Origin: Vitellaria paradoxa
Lineage: Eukaryota; Streptophyta; Magnoliopsida; Ericales; Sapotaceae
Length of the DNA stretch: 64,000 nucleotides
Direction of reading: 5' to 3'
NCBI GenBank assembly: GCA_019916065.1
Contig: CM034233.1
Location: 39,844,862-39,908,861, forward strand
A program made the translations under genes and the position numbers. Positions 12,601-27,600 of this stretch are shown here, one piece after another (position 1 is the stretch's first letter; each line of letters begins with the position of its first letter). Under the pieces are notes generated by a model. The model made no database searches. It was not told where the DNA came from and worked only from the letters and a program-made list of their open reading frames with translations.

Positions 12601-15600
12601 CAGTATGACACCAATTATAGTTGTCCTTTTCTTTCTGCCATCATTTGTTGGCTAAAGACATTTAGAATGCTGTACCTCACCTGTAATTTATCTGTCGTGT
12701 TCTTCTAGAAAACCTGGCTACACACACTACTTGGTTCCTCTCTGGATTAATTGTTGTTTATAGTATGTTGGAAATTTTTGGTGTTTGAAAACAGGGGGGC
12801 TTATGTTTGGTTTCTTCATGTCAATCAACGTATTGCATGCTTTATGACTCTTTTTAATGAGAATTTAACATTTGTACAAGTGCATTTGATTGGTCATTGT
12901 GCAATGATTCATATGTTAGAAAATCTTTGCTTCGAAGCACATTTCTGTGGTTTTCACTTTTGGCACTGATAGTTTCTAAACATGATGCTGTGTGACGCAA
13001 ACTGAAGATTGTAATAATATTATATTAAGGAAGTTTCCTACTTGGTTTAGATATTTATCAAAAAAATTATATTTAGATATCAATTTTATTTAGAATTAGT
13101 TTTGGAATATTTACTCATATTTCTAAATATATCTTTTAGAATATATTATTTAGCATAGTGCTAAAGTTAGGAACTTTTTAGAGTTGATAGTTATTTTGTT
13201 TCCTTATTTTTCATTATTTTGTTCCCTAATTTTGGTTATGATTTATTAGGATTTTTGTCTATTTAAACTTTGTAAGCCTACAAGGCTCTGGGGTGATTTT
13301 TGATTAATAAAATTATTATTAGAGAATTATTTTCTACAAGAAATTTGTATATTTTCTGGGTATTCTTTGACTAAACAGAAAACCATAGTCCATCTGTTCA
13401 ATCTTTTGTTTTTGTCTGCTTCCGCTCCCTGCATCACAGTGCCACTGCTATATAGGTATGTGTAACTTTTGTTTGGGCTGAGGAGTCATATGCATCGATA
13501 TTTCCTGTTCATTCTAGAGCATTTCACATGTCTGATGTTAGTTGCACTGCTTCTTTGCACCATTTACTTATGATTATTTATTTTCTATTTTAGGAAAATC
13601 CGATGACATTCCTGTTGTGGAGGAATTTGGTTCCTTCTTAATGGATATCTTCAGTGCTAAAAGTGATTTGGATTTGTCCGTTAACTTTAGAAGTGCAGTT
13701 GATTTCCCTAGAGAGAAGAAGATTCGGTGTCTTCGAAAGTTTGGAAAAAAGTTATATGCACTTCAAAGTAATTTATATTATACCCTCATTATTTTTGTGC
13801 TTATTTCTAATTCAAAAGATCTTAAGTCTTGTAAATTTTTATTCACTGGTTGCATTCTAAAAATTTTTGTTTTGCTAGTTACGTGCCATCATATGTTTAT
13901 TATTTCTTGTAATTTAGTTGGTTACATCTGATAATACTTGGGCTTTAGCGGTAATCTATTGTACCTTTACATTGTTATGGTAACTAATCACTTTTTTAAC
14001 CTTGGTAAATAAAATGGTGAAAATATTATAGTAATTTAACTCCAAAAAGGGCTTCATCTGAATTATTTAGGTTGGGTCTTGAATGTTGTCCTGCCATATT
14101 ACATAATAATGAATTTTCTGTTTCACCTTGTACCACTATTATATTTCATGGTCCTCATTCACCTTTCTGTGTTATGATGGTTGTCTCTGTTAAATTTATA
14201 TTAAAGCAAAACTTCATATTGGTTAGTTCTGCAAGTGATTAGTTTGGTAAGTAGAACCTGCAGGTAAAAAGGTTGAACTGTGAGAATAAATAATTTGAAG
14301 CAATGCTAAATTATACTAGTGGTAATGGACGTTTATCTTTCCTTTGATAATTACAATTTTATCCAATGATATCAATCCTTAATGTCTAATACCATTAGTC
14401 TATGTTGTGGTGTTAAACTTTCACCTAGTATAACTTCACTTGTTTGCAATTTAACCTATCAACTCTTCTAGTTAAGAAAAAGTTTATTTGGCTTGTGTTG
14501 AGAAAAAAAGGTATCGAATGAATGTTTGATGCACCCAATTAGATGTCATGTACATGAATAAGGAAAAGAAATCAACTATATAATTCTATACCTAAACAAG
14601 AAAGAGTCAAATCTCTACACTAAAGACATTTTTATTTATAACACTCTCTCCCAAGTTGGAACATATATGTCCAAACTTGTTATAAATGTATTTCCCTCTA
14701 GACCCTCTCAAGGCTTTGGTGAACAAATCAACTAGTCGGTCTTCAGTCTAGATTTTATTTTGTAGAATTTTCTTTCTGTCAAAATGACAATCAATTTCAA
14801 TACATTTAGTCCTCTCACGAAATATTGTATTTCAGACAATGTGGATATCAACTTGATTATCACATAGTAAATCCATATATTGTGAATGATTAAGTCCCAA
14901 TTTCTCCTTATGTTTTATCTAGATCAACTCACATGAGGTGTGCGCCATGGCTCTATATTTGGACTTTGCACTCAACTGTGCTACCGCTGTTTATTTTTTA
15001 CTATTTCACAATACTAGATTACCTCTAACGAAGACGCGTTATCCATTAGTGGATCATTTATGTCATGGTGAACCAGTCTAGTCCACATTATGTGTATCAT
15101 TCAGTCCACATTCTGTGTATCCTTAGATAGGGTATGGCAATTGTCTTGATACAAGAAACCCCTTCCAAGTGCATCCTTTAAGTACCTCAAAATTGTGACC
15201 ACTAACTACATCCCCTTAACTAGTAGGAGGTGATTCAAGATTATTACTAATCATACTCGTGTTGAAAGATATGTTTGGTTTGGTGACTGTCAAATAATTT
15301 AGCTTGCAACCAACCTCCCATATTAATTTAGATTATCCAATAGCTTTCCCTAATATGCAACGAGTTTAGTACTTGGATCCATATGGGTGTCCACTAGTTT
15401 TGATCCTAGCATACTTGTTTCACACAATAAATTAGGAACATATTTTCTTTGGGAGAAGGCAATACTTGATGCAATCTCAATGCTTAGGAAGTGTTTTAAT
15501 GGACTCAAATCCTTGGTAATGAACTTTTTTTGGAGTTCAATCATGGACCTACATATTATCTCTTGCAGTGACAATGTTAACACTCACTAATAATCATGTC

Positions 15601-18600
15601 TTACTTTTGGAAGAATTGCAGTTGAATACTGAATGATTACCTCCATGCCTCTTTAATCCAAATTCGATGACAACTTCACTAAATCTATTGAACCAGGCCC
15701 AAGGATACTGTTTTGGGCAATGCAAGTATTTTTTTCATTTTACATACTAGCTTAGACTCTTCCTGAACAACAACCCTAGGAAGTTGCTTTATATAGACTC
15801 TGTCAGCAAGATCACTATGAAGAGAAGCATTTTTCACATCTAGTTGATGAAAATAAAACATAGTAGCCAAGGAGATACAGAGACGGAAATTTGTAGTTTT
15901 GGCCACAGGAAAAAGTGTTCTTGGGATAGAATTAGGGATAGAAATAGATGGCATGAAAATGACAAATGAATAATAAGATGGAGACAATTCATCAAAAGAG
16001 GCCAAATGAGATAGGATGTGAAGTACACTTTTCGCTTTTTTCTTTTTTTTTTTTGAAAAAGATAAGTAAGCTTTTATTATTTCGAAAAGTATAAATTAGC
16101 ATCAGAAGATGCTAATAGGACAATAAACTATACAATACTACCCAGACCCATGTTTAGCACAATTCATCAAGAAAATTCAAAAAGGAGCATAAGTCAAGAT
16201 CCTTTCCTTCTTTGACCCAACCATACAAACAACTAAGGAAGAAGCTCTTAATCCTTGAAGTAGTCTTTTTATCATCTTCAAAAATCCTCCTGTTGCGTTC
16301 TTTCCAGATTATCCAAAAAAGACAAAATGGGGCCAAATTCCACATGTGTCTCCTCCTTTTGGCCAAAGATTGACCCCACCAAAGCAATAGAAAACTCCTT
16401 AGATCTTTCGGGAAGCACAAATGGACTCCAAAACAACTCAGCAACAAGGCCCATAACTCCGCTGACCAAGAACAGTGTATCAGTAGATGATCAATAGATT
16501 CCTCTTGCTCTAGACACAGCTGGCAGCGATTAGCCAATCGATGACCACGTTTCTGTAAGTTATCCAATGTCAAAATCTTACCTTTGACTGCACACCAAGT
16601 GAAAAAAATCACTCTAGTGGGTATTGCCGCTTTCCATATCTTTATCCATGGGAAAAATTCTGCATTGCAGCCTTGTAGGGAGTTGTAATAAGACTTCACA
16701 GAAAAGACCTTGTTCGTTGTAGGCTGCCAGATCATGACATCTGAAGATAATGTTAACTTAATAGAACTAAGTAATTCCATTAACAACAGCAAGCTACCTA
16801 CCTCCTAGTCATTCACATTCTTTCGAAGCTGCACTGTCCAGCTGCCCTGAGAGCCAACACCTTTGCAGTAATCCGATATTCTAGCTTCTTTGTTAACTGC
16901 TATTGCATAAATTCCAGGAAACACTTCAGAGAAACATCCTACACCTAACCAGTCTTGCTTCCAAAAGAGTACTATGTCTCCTTTCCCAACCTGCCAAGAG
17001 ATACAGTAATTGAAGTTCTGCTAGTTTCTTCTAATTCCTCACCATAACCATAAGGGGTCGAAACCAGTGAGGAGGACCACCCTCCAAACTCTTTCCCATA
17101 TTTAACAGCAATCAACCTCTTCCAAAGTTTGTTGTCCTCTTGAGCATATCTCCAAAGCCATTTCCCTAATAAAGCTTCATTGCTCAGTTTTAAGGATCTA
17201 AATCCCACCCCACCAACCTCAATAGGTTTACAAATAGACTCCCAGCTTTCTAAACAATGCTTGTGCACCTCCTCTGTTCTTCCCCAAAGGAAATCTCTTT
17301 GCAACCTCTCCATCTCCTTGATTATCGAAGCTGGGGCTGTGAATAGAGAGAGGAAATAAATTGGTAGGTTAGCTAAAACATTCTTAATTAGTGTGACCCT
17401 TGCCCCAATCGATAAGTATTTGAGCTTCCATCTTGCCAACCTTCACCTACATTTCTCCAAAATTGGGTCTCAAATCTATTTTGATTTGTGATGAGCTCCC
17501 AACGGCAGACCAAGGTACGTAGTGGGAAAGGACCCAATTTTACAGCCCAATAAATTAGCTAAAGAGTCCAAATTGTCCACTGCACCGACTGCCATTATCG
17601 CAGTCTTTTGAAGGTTGACTTTAAGTCCAGTTACCACCTCAAATCCCAGCAGTGTGCAGCGAAGATGTCCCAGTTGCATCAAGTCTGCACCACAGAATAT
17701 AATTGCATCAAGTCTGCACCACAGAATATAATTGCATCGTCTGCAAATGGCAAATGGGATATGCTGAGGGGGTTTCTACCAGAGCCGATAGTAAAGCCTT
17801 CTATAAAACTTGCTGCTTCAACTTGCTATAACATCTTGCTTAGAACTTCCATCACTATGATAAATAGAAAAGGAGAAAGGGGATCTCCTTGCCTTAATCC
17901 TCTGGAAGAAGCAAAAAAGCCTTCAGGGGTACCATTAATCAAGATTGAGAAACTAGCAGTTGAAATGCACCATTCTATCCATTGACACTATCTGCTGCCG
18001 AAGCCCATTCTATCTAACATATAGATCAAAAATTTCCAATTGACATGGTTAAAGGCCTTCTCAATGTCCAACTTACATACAATGCCTGGCTCCTTGCTCT
18101 TTATCTTGGAATCTAAGACCTCATTAGCTACTAAAACAGCATCTAAAATCTGCCTTCCTCTCACAAAAGCATTCTGTGAAGGTGAAATCAGAAGATCCAA
18201 AATTTTTTTAAATCTGTTAGCAAGGGCCTTGGAAAGAAGTTTGTAAACAGCCCCTACCAAACTTATTGGCCTAAAATCTTTAATATCCACAGCACCAGAT
18301 TTCTTAGGGACAAGAGCAATGAATGTTGAGTTCATATTTTTAACAAACCTGCAGCTTTGATGAAACTCAATGAAAAGCTGCAACAGATCATTCTTAAAAA
18401 CACTCCAACAGGCTTGGAAAAAAGCAAGAGTCCATTCATTAAGTCCAGGGGCCTTTTCACTATTGAGATCATTAAGAGCCTAAAAAATTTCCTGCTCAGA
18501 AAAAGGCATTTCTAGAGTCTCTGAATCTGTGGAACTGAGCTGGGGGAATTCAAGTTCATCAACCTTTGGTCTCCAACCAGCCTCTTCTTGGAAAAGCTGC

Positions 18601-21600
18601 TGATAAAAATGCTGAATACCCTGCCTTATCTCCCTCGAGTCTTCAGTCATTGTGCCATTAATCCTTATTCTTTCAATCCAATTCCTTCTCTTATTTGCTG
18701 AGGCCATTTTATGGAAATATTTAGTGTTCCTGTCGCCTTCTTTAATCCACTTGACTCTGGACTTCTGTCTCCATCTAATTTCCTCCATTTTAAAAATTTT
18801 CTTCAACTCCCAGATCTTGCTTTCTCTGATGCTTCTGTCCAAGTCAGTCAGCTTTCCCTCATCATTCAATAAGTCCAGAGAATGAATGTCTTTTTCAAGT
18901 TGAGCCTTCTGATGAGTGATACTTCCAAAGACCTCTGCATTCCATTTTTTTAAATCTGCTTTAAGGCAATTCAGCGTTTGAGTCAAACTGTAGCTGGCAG
19001 ATCCAGTAATGGTGTAGCTTTGCCACCAAGTTGCTACCATATCCCTAAATCCTTCAACTTGCATTCACATGTTTTCAAACTTAAAAAGTTTTGGCCCACC
19101 ATGTAATCCTCCACCATCCAGTAAAACAGGGAAATGATCTGAGATGATTCTGGACAAGGTTTTTTGGGTAACTTCTGGAAGTAATTCCTCCCATTCATTA
19201 GACACCAGAAATCTGTCAATCCTAGATTTGCTTGTTTTATTGCTCCAGGTGTATTTACAACCTCCCAGAGGCAAGTCAATGCAGCTCAAGTCATCAATGA
19301 AATCAGAAAACATCTTCATATCCTTTGTTCTCCTTGTATAGTTCCATTTATCTTCACTGCTCTTAACTAGGTTGAAATGTCCCCCCATACACCAGGGAAC
19401 ACCCCATCGAAACACAGCAGCTCCTACCTCCTCCAAAAATGCAGTATTTGAGTTGTTATCAATTGGTCCATAAACCCCTGTAAAAGACCAAATGATATCC
19501 ACCTCAATTTGCTAGAACAAACAGGATAGGGAATAAGTACCAGCCCCTGAATCCAGCAATAGCAACTTCCTACTATCCCACATCACTAAAATACCACCTG
19601 ATGCTCCGAGAGAATTTATAGCTGCCCATTGCACCCAGTTACCACCCCACAGTGATCTGACGATATTATCATCTATAGAGCTTAGCTTTGTTTCCTGCAA
19701 ATAGACCACGTCTGGATGCCACTGTTTCAGAGCAGTTTTGATTACCATCCTTTCTCCGACCTACAGCAACCTCTTATATTCCAACTCAGAATTTTTGGCT
19801 TCATTACAAACACAGTGATAATGGTTGCCTACTCCTTCCTTCGCCACTAACAGCCAAATGAGATTCTTGCTGAGTTCCTTTCCCATAAGACAAAGACCAT
19901 TGCAGATTCTTGAGTTCACGGACCCCTCTGTTGTTTCCTTGGTGTTTTTTCTTTTCCCCACTTTGTTGGCTTCTTCTTTTCTCTTCTATCGATTGCAGCA
20001 AATCCATAAGTTTGTCTTCCAAATCCTCACTTGAGATTCCCAAAATTTCTTGAAAGACTTCATTCTTTTGATGACCCAATTAGAAATTTTTTGCTGGTTC
20101 TGTCCACAGTCCCCCAACAAAAGTACTTCAGAGTTCCAATCTTCAGGACTATAGGAAGCAAGGGGAGTACACTGGAGAGGCATAGATATATCTTCTGATT
20201 CTGAAACAACACTTGGCTGAATTCTTTCCCCATAAAAGGAGTCTTCTCCACACCAATCAGAATTCGAAGTTGGGCAGGTAGGAACTAAAGATAAAGATGA
20301 TCCGCCATCCATTTTAGTTTTGATGCCAAGCCTCCTTGAACAATATTTCTTCCCAAAGAGTCTTTCTTTGTCTGGACTAACCGCAGCCAACTAAGAGGAG
20401 ATTTGCATTTTCCTTAATGAATGTTTGTATGTAGCATTAATTGCTATGGGAACATCATTAATTTGGGTCTTCCTATCATTAATGGAATGCCTAAATTCCT
20501 GGTCCTCCAACTTTCCAAGAATTTCAAATTTGTTCATTAATAGACTACCATCCAGATTCATTGGATTGTGAAAATCCCTCTTTATTTCCTGTGACTTTCT
20601 ATCCACCTGGACCCATTTAGCTTTCCTGGCTTCGTTGGGGGGTCTTTTGGGTTTCTTGGCCTTCTTAATTAATTGGTCTTTCCGATTACCAAGATTGAAT
20701 TCCTTCATTGAATCTGCCACATTCTCACGCGCCTCCTTCAACTTCCCCCTCGGTGGCCGGAAAATTCCATTGATGGAGGATGCTTCTATCTAATCCACCC
20801 ATGGTTTCCTCTCAACCCAAATTGGACATTCATATTTAGATTGCCCAACAACAATTGGGACTGGCCTCGGGACTGATCTGCCATCTCCTTTAACTTTTAA
20901 TCTAATCCATTTGAAATGAGATGAACTGTTCCATCCCTCTTCAGTACCTTGAAAACCCCCACAGAAATTCCCTATGCTTTGAAATACATTCATGTTCCAA
21001 AGATAAACTGGTATGCCTATTACTTTTATCCAAACAGAACTAATATTCCATCATCTTCTAGAACAGCATATCCAACTATGCCAAGGATCAAAGAATAGAT
21101 AGTTTTCTTCTATGAAATGATCTTTCTGCAAAGTATGAGAAGCTAACTCTTTGGAGGGAAAAATAAAGAGATATCTTCCTTCCTCTAATTCTTTAACAGC
21201 AACTCCCCCAGGAAAATTCCATTTCCGATGAACCCAGTTTTGGATTTTATTGGTACCAGGCAAACCAAGACCTGTGTCCCTGAAACTCCCGACCAAGCAT
21301 CTAGCCATACTGTGGTTGCTTATTACAGCATCATCGAAATTGACTGTAACTTGCTGTTCATTAAAGGAATTGCGGATTTTATGTTCATTCCAATCTGGAA
21401 TGGCAGCAGCTTGTAGATAAGATCTTGTATTCATATTGTGCTGCACCGAACTACCAGCTGCCTGAACATGAGATCTCCAGTCCATATTATGCTGCACTGA
21501 GTTGCCAGCATTCTGGCCCAAATAACCTTTATGAAAAGCATTATTTGAGACCGTGGGACTCTTAGAGAGGAATGAATCAATAAGTTTGGCAAAGAAATCC

Positions 21601-24600
21601 CAACCTACGTCTTCCACCAACTCTGGAATCATGACCAACCTTCTCCTAAAAGGGGCAAATAAACGTAGTTCAAGCAATCTGCCTAAACCATCAGATATTA
21701 AAGAGCATACCACTGTTCTGGCACCACCTTTGATGCTTCCCAACTACACTTTGTTGTCATTCCTTCCCTAAGTTTTCCAGCACATTTCCTGCAGCTACCG
21801 TATTTCCTCCTCATATAAAACCATTACTCGGACATAACCTCTTCCTTTTTCCACTATTCTGGTTCCTCCTTTAATCTTAGAATCCTCGTCGACATCGATA
21901 GTGACCTGATCAACTTGAAAAGATTTCCTAATGCATCCCCTCAGTGAAGAGGGGTGCCGCTTCTGGTATTCCTCATCGCCTTCTTTCTCTAGTCGCTAAG
22001 ATCACCTCTATTCTTGAAACTTTTGGCATGCAAGAGAAGCAAAGGCCTTTTCGCCTTTTTCATAGTGCGATTCTAACTCATTTTCGAGAGTTGAAGGCAC
22101 GGGAGGAGCTAGTGGAGTGCAAGAGTTTGTTGGAGAGTGTGTTGCTATTTGACGGCGAGCATGTACCAGTAAATTAGGATGAGATAGACGAGTAGAGAGA
22201 CTAAAAAACGAAGGGTAAGGAACAACTGTTAAGGGGAGATTCATTAAGATAGACCTGATGCTGAGATGTAGATAAGAAGGGAGTAAACTAGAAAAAGATG
22301 ATATCATTGGCATATTTATTAAGTGAAGGACTATAACAACAATATTCCTTTTCTAATCGAGAGTACCATAAGGGCACACTTATGAGCATGGGGATCTAAT
22401 TTGTCAATTCTAGGATTAAGTTGATGGACAAAGGAAAACACAAAACAAAAATGAATGGTGGAAGAGAGAGAGGTTGTATACGTGGAAATATGACAAAATA
22501 AGGAGTTTTACCCTGAATAACAGATGGAGGCATCGTGTTGATTAGAAACAACTAAATAAAACTATGTTACCCCCAATCAACTTAGGTACATTCATTTGGA
22601 AGAGAAGACATATGGTAGTCAATATAAGTTCTTTTTTTATGTATATATATTTTAATATACATAAAGAAATTGTAAGTATTTGCTTTTTGCAACTTTATTT
22701 TGTTTTAGGGTATGTGGACAAGGGATTGTTGCTGCATATGCAAGAAGATATCCTAAAATCATTCAATGGTTTGGAGAAATACTTTTTGGCATTATCACTG
22801 TGGAGAATTTCGTGGACAGATTTAACTGAGTCTTAATTTTAGAATAAAAGGCTTCGAATATGGAAAACAACTTTAAGTTAACTTCACTAACTGAAGCCAT
22901 GTAAGTTTGGAATAGTGAAAAGTAACAAAATAGCTAAGCTCTAGTTTTGAAGTAACACGAGTAGGACACCAAACATCTGAATGAAATAAAGAAACATGAC
23001 TTGTTGACCTATGATTGGTTCAGGACACAAAAGGCACATGGTAGTGTTTTCCAAATTGACAAAACTCACAATTGAAAGACTTTAAGTAACAAGCATTAGG
23101 AACCATGGACTTCAACTTGTTTAATAACACATGACCAAGGCAACAATAACTCTCCTTTGGTGATGCAATGGCAGGACAAGCTCTGGGTGCTAATGTGTTA
23201 TGGTCCCACTTGTTTCATTTTTTTTCCCAATCTTCTCCCTTGTCTTCATATCTTGTATAATGACCGAATTAGGAAACAATGTCACTAGACATCTAGGGGT
23301 TTTTGTAATCTTACTAAAAGCCAATAGGTTAAAGAAAAAGAGGGAATGCATATCACATAAGAAAGGTTAAGTCACGAAAAAGGTGCTATTGTACCAATAC
23401 CAACAATGGAAATAGTATAGCAGTTGGCTAGTGTAATAGTTGGATGTGACGTGGAATATTGAATATCAGAAAACAATTTAGAAGGCCTAAATATATGATT
23501 AGAAGCACTAGAATCGATAATCTAATGAGTAGGAGAGTGGACATAAAAACATGCAAGGGATTTACCTTGATGGGCAAGGGAAGCAGTTGGAAAAAAAGCT
23601 CGATGGGCTCCCTGAATCTATAGATGCCTTCAATATTTCTGTCCAAAAAAAATTAATGATTGTGGTTGTTTGCTAGTAGTACATACCTTTGCAGTGGGCA
23701 TTCCTGGTTAACTGCATGGGCTATAGATTTGCAAATAGATCCCAACACTGGTTTCAATAATGCTCATCTTTACCACAATTGGGACATTTCGATCGGCCTT
23801 TACCACGACCATCTCATCCTCGACCACCATGATTGCCACGATTGCTATGGCTGTCAGAATAATATGATATATGACTTACCAAACCCTTATTATCATTATT
23901 CTGATTTAATATTGCTGAACGAGTTGAATTAGTCTCTAAAGAAGGATTTTTTTTAATACAACTTGCATAATTCTAGAATAAGCATTAGTTAATGAATGAA
24001 TCGACTCTCTGCTAGTGTGAGCCTTGATAGGTTGAACTTTAGGGTCAAGGCTTGTAAGAAATTGATGGCAATCATTTGATCTCGTTACTTCATTTTACTA
24101 ATATCCATCGATAGTGGTTGAAGGGCGTTGTTCTTTTGAGACTTGCTTTAACAAAGAGAAGTTTTTGGTGATTGGCTTCTTGGACTGTTGTAACTAAAAG
24201 AACTCCAGGGACGCATCATACGTATAGGTGATGTTGTTGGAGAATAACAAACAAATGTAATCCAATATGTCCTTCCTTGCATGTATGCAGATGAGTGCAT
24301 GAAATGCAGTTCCTGGTTCCATAGAACTCCATAGAGGACTGATGATGGCATTCGCTTGAATTGATTCCTCATAGTTTGCATTAGTTGAAACAGGGGCGGA
24401 TTTTGTCAGATGTTTATATTTACCATACCAAGTTAAGGAAAATCTAAATGTTGTAGCCTACTTATTGTAGTTGTTGCTATTCAATTTCCAAATCGTTAAC
24501 CAAGTACGAATAGTGGTGGTATTAATAGGCTTTTGCGCAATCATGGTTGATGAGAAAAATTATAAAGTGTTTGAAAAACAATTTGGAGGGTTGTACAGAT

Positions 24601-27600
24601 GTTATCATTTTGTAGTGTCATCGGAGTGTCAAATGCTACTAGAAAAGGAATGAAATTGATAGTTGTATAAGGGCAAATGCGATGGTGGGTCACTAATGAC
24701 AGGGTTTACTAGGATGAATTGTCACGCGTCACAAAATGAGTCAGAGTAGATCTCACTCTCCCAATGGCTGATGGCATGTGGAGGCACGCGGCTGAATGCC
24801 TAGTCATCTGGTTTTGTTGGTGGAGGTCATTGACACCCACCAATACCTCCTGATGGTGTTAGATGGACTCTCTGATGATATTGATAAGAAAAAAAGCAAT
24901 GAATAGCCACAATTTCTTTCTTTGGCTTCAGTGGTTTGTGCTATGTCTGAGAATGAGAGATTGATTTTCCCTTGGGTTTTGATTGTGAATCATTCAGATG
25001 ATGACACAAACGGATTGGCTTCTCCTTTTTTGGATTTGATTGTGAATCCTTTAGACGATAATGGTTGGGGTTTCTCTAGTGTCCTTGCTTTAATTAGGGT
25101 TGTCCCATTTTAAATGAATATTTGACACACTCAATTAGGGGGGTTTTATATTTTACACTAGGAGTTTTATATATGAATAAGGAAAGGAAATCAACCACAC
25201 AATCCTATATCTAAACGATAAAGAATCAAATCGATACACTAAAGACATTTATATATCTAAAAGTATTGACGGAGAATAAGTCAATGTAAATAATAAAATT
25301 GGCCCCCTCCTATGTAATATCTTACGTTTTTAGCTAAGATGGTTGTTAAATTATTAGCCATCATCTCACCTAAAAGCTTAAGCTGTTAGGGAGAGGGGGG
25401 AATTTATTATTTTTGTTGTCCTTTTGTACTCTCAACACGCCTCTTCACCTATGCAAAGATTGAATTTTTTAACATGGCTAAACACATGCAATAATTGACT
25501 ATTAGGTGGCCATGAGGTTTGAACTCATGAGCTTGGCTTACTTTGATACCATGTTAAATTATTAGTCACCATTTCACCTGAAAGATTAAATTGTTATTAT
25601 TTATATTGTTTCTTTATACAGTCAACAATGATGACTAGCATTCTAATATGGTATTATAGCAAGTAAAGGTCTTAAATGCAAACTTCACTGTCATCGAAAA
25701 AAGTCACTAGTCCCATTTGTTTGGCCTTTTTTAAAAGTGAATTGGACCTCACGTGGGGAGAGGGGGGCATGTTGAGGGAAATAAGTCAATGTAAATAATA
25801 AAGTTGTCTCCCTCCTAACAAATTAAGTTTTTAGGTGAGATGGTAGTTAACATCTAACTACTAGTATTTGATTCACTTTTTTAAGTTATTAAATGTTTAT
25901 CTCTTTTTCTAAAATAAGTGTTCATTATTATTAGTTCATAGTCTATTGCATCGTGTAAATGAAATAAAAGTGTAATGTTCAAAAGTTGTGGAATGTGCCC
26001 CTTTCTCACTAGTCAATGCAATGAATTTTTAGGTTTGAAATTGAAATATAAAACTCATTGAGCATTTGAATTGTGCAGGATGTTTATTGGTTTATCATAC
26101 TTGTACATGTTTTGGGGCTTTTGAGGCTCTCGGTGTAATTCTTATTATTACAAGACTAGTGGATGCTTCTAATCTATGTGTGTTTGTCATGCAGGAAATG
26201 GGCATGTCTCTAGTGTCCATCCAATCTTGACGGCTAAGGTGCCTATTTTGAAAGTTGTAGATCGTGGAACTGGAATTGAATGTGACATTTCAGTTGAGAA
26301 CAGGGATGGAATTTTGAAATCTCAGATTGTCCACATGATTTCTTCAATTGATCAAAGATTTCGTATGCTAAGTTTTCTGGTAATAAATATCCTATTTCTA
26401 TTCTTAGCCTTATTAGATGTCAGCTTCATAATACTCATCACTGGTTTGCATTTACCTCACTGATTTCCTTGCCGCTGTTGGTTCGACGACTTTTAACAGA
26501 CATCGCTTGATGTAGACAGGCACTATTTTACTCTTGTTCGATGCCTTAGAAGTCGTTATGCTAATTGTTTGAGTTTGAGCACATCCTCCTTTGCTTATCT
26601 ACTTCGTTGTTGATTACAACCACTTGGTTTGGCTTAATCTAGGGAATCCTACTTGTAATGCTTTGATTGTTGTCAAAAGAGAAGAATTAATAACAGACTC
26701 ACAAGTGACAATTGAAACCATAGGGATGCTAGGTTTGGGAGGTAGACGGTGCAATTCAATGGTTTGTTTGCAGCCCTTTGACTCTGAAATGCATGACAGT
26801 ATGGAAGTATGACAAGTAACCTTAAGAGTGTCTCTAGATGGAGCGGATGTAGAAGAGCCTGCTATAGAAGTAGGATATGAAGCCTCAAAATGGTTATTTG
26901 GTCGATGAACATATGGAGTCAGATGAAAAGAATGTGGAGTACTAGACACTTGGAAAGGTATATATTGAGTACTAGGGGAGCCATTCTATGACATAAACTC
27001 ATGAGACTCAAATTCATAGTATTTTTCAATCTTGAAAGCTTTGGAGTAAGTTTCATTGATGGTCTTAGAAGTGTGTCGCTTAGCCTTCTCACAGATACAA
27101 GGCCTTAACCCATGGACAAATCTACTGATGACACAGTGCTCATTTCGAAAATCAAACCACTTCTTAAGAGTTTTAAATTGATATAAATACTCATCAATAG
27201 AAGAATGCTCCTGTTTAAGGCACATCAAGTGAGACCATGCGTCATCCCTAAAACTTTTAGGAACAAATTGATTACTCAAAATTTATTTCATTATGGCCCG
27301 TAGAGTAATAGGTCTATTATTTGTCCTGTCATAATATAATTCGACTGTTTGCCAAAACTCTCTAGCATAATTGTCAACCTTGTTTTGGCCAAACGAATGC
27401 ACTGGTTATCAGACAGGTCGTGGTAGTAAAAAATGTACTCAATATCATTCATCCAAACAAGGAACTCATTAGGATCGAAAATGCCACTAAAATAACGAGG
27501 ATCTTTGACATAAGTTTGACAAATAGAATGAAGTCTTACCTTATTAGGAAAATATGATTGAGTTTCAAAATTCATGGTAAGAGGACCCAAGCAATATATA

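Larger units (their letters stand above)
16036..22046 (-). mobile_element. L1-type LINE, about 6.0 kb, near full length, nested in copia
   Basis: A whole-length but decayed plant L1 on the - strand. Its poly(A) tail is the T run near 16036-16055 and its 5' end is near 22046. The copia sequence CTTTTCGCYTTTTT appears on both sides (16028-16040 and 22047-22060) as a target-site duplication. The copia frame, ...HYEKGEK then [14 protein letters not shown], is continuous if the L1 is taken out. It carries ORF1 (about 21930-20390 and beyond) and ORF2 (19804-16154), both broken. Confidence 0.9.
14515..25262 (-). mobile_element. Ty1/copia retrotransposon, degenerate, with a nested L1
   Basis: The - strand element fills most of intron 3. 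Two similar flanks of about 130 bp (about 14515-14643 and 25120-25262), both with GAATAAGGAAA and CACTAAAGACATTT, look like its short LTRs. A purine tract (on the - strand CCAACTTGGGAGAGAG) sits next to the 14643 end. Reading right to left there is gag-like sequence (about 24900-24060), integrase region (about 23900-22300), the proline-rich linker and reverse transcriptase (22313-22047, then 16027-15350 after the L1). Many frameshifts show it is dead. Without the L1 it is about 4.7 kb. Confidence 0.8.
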
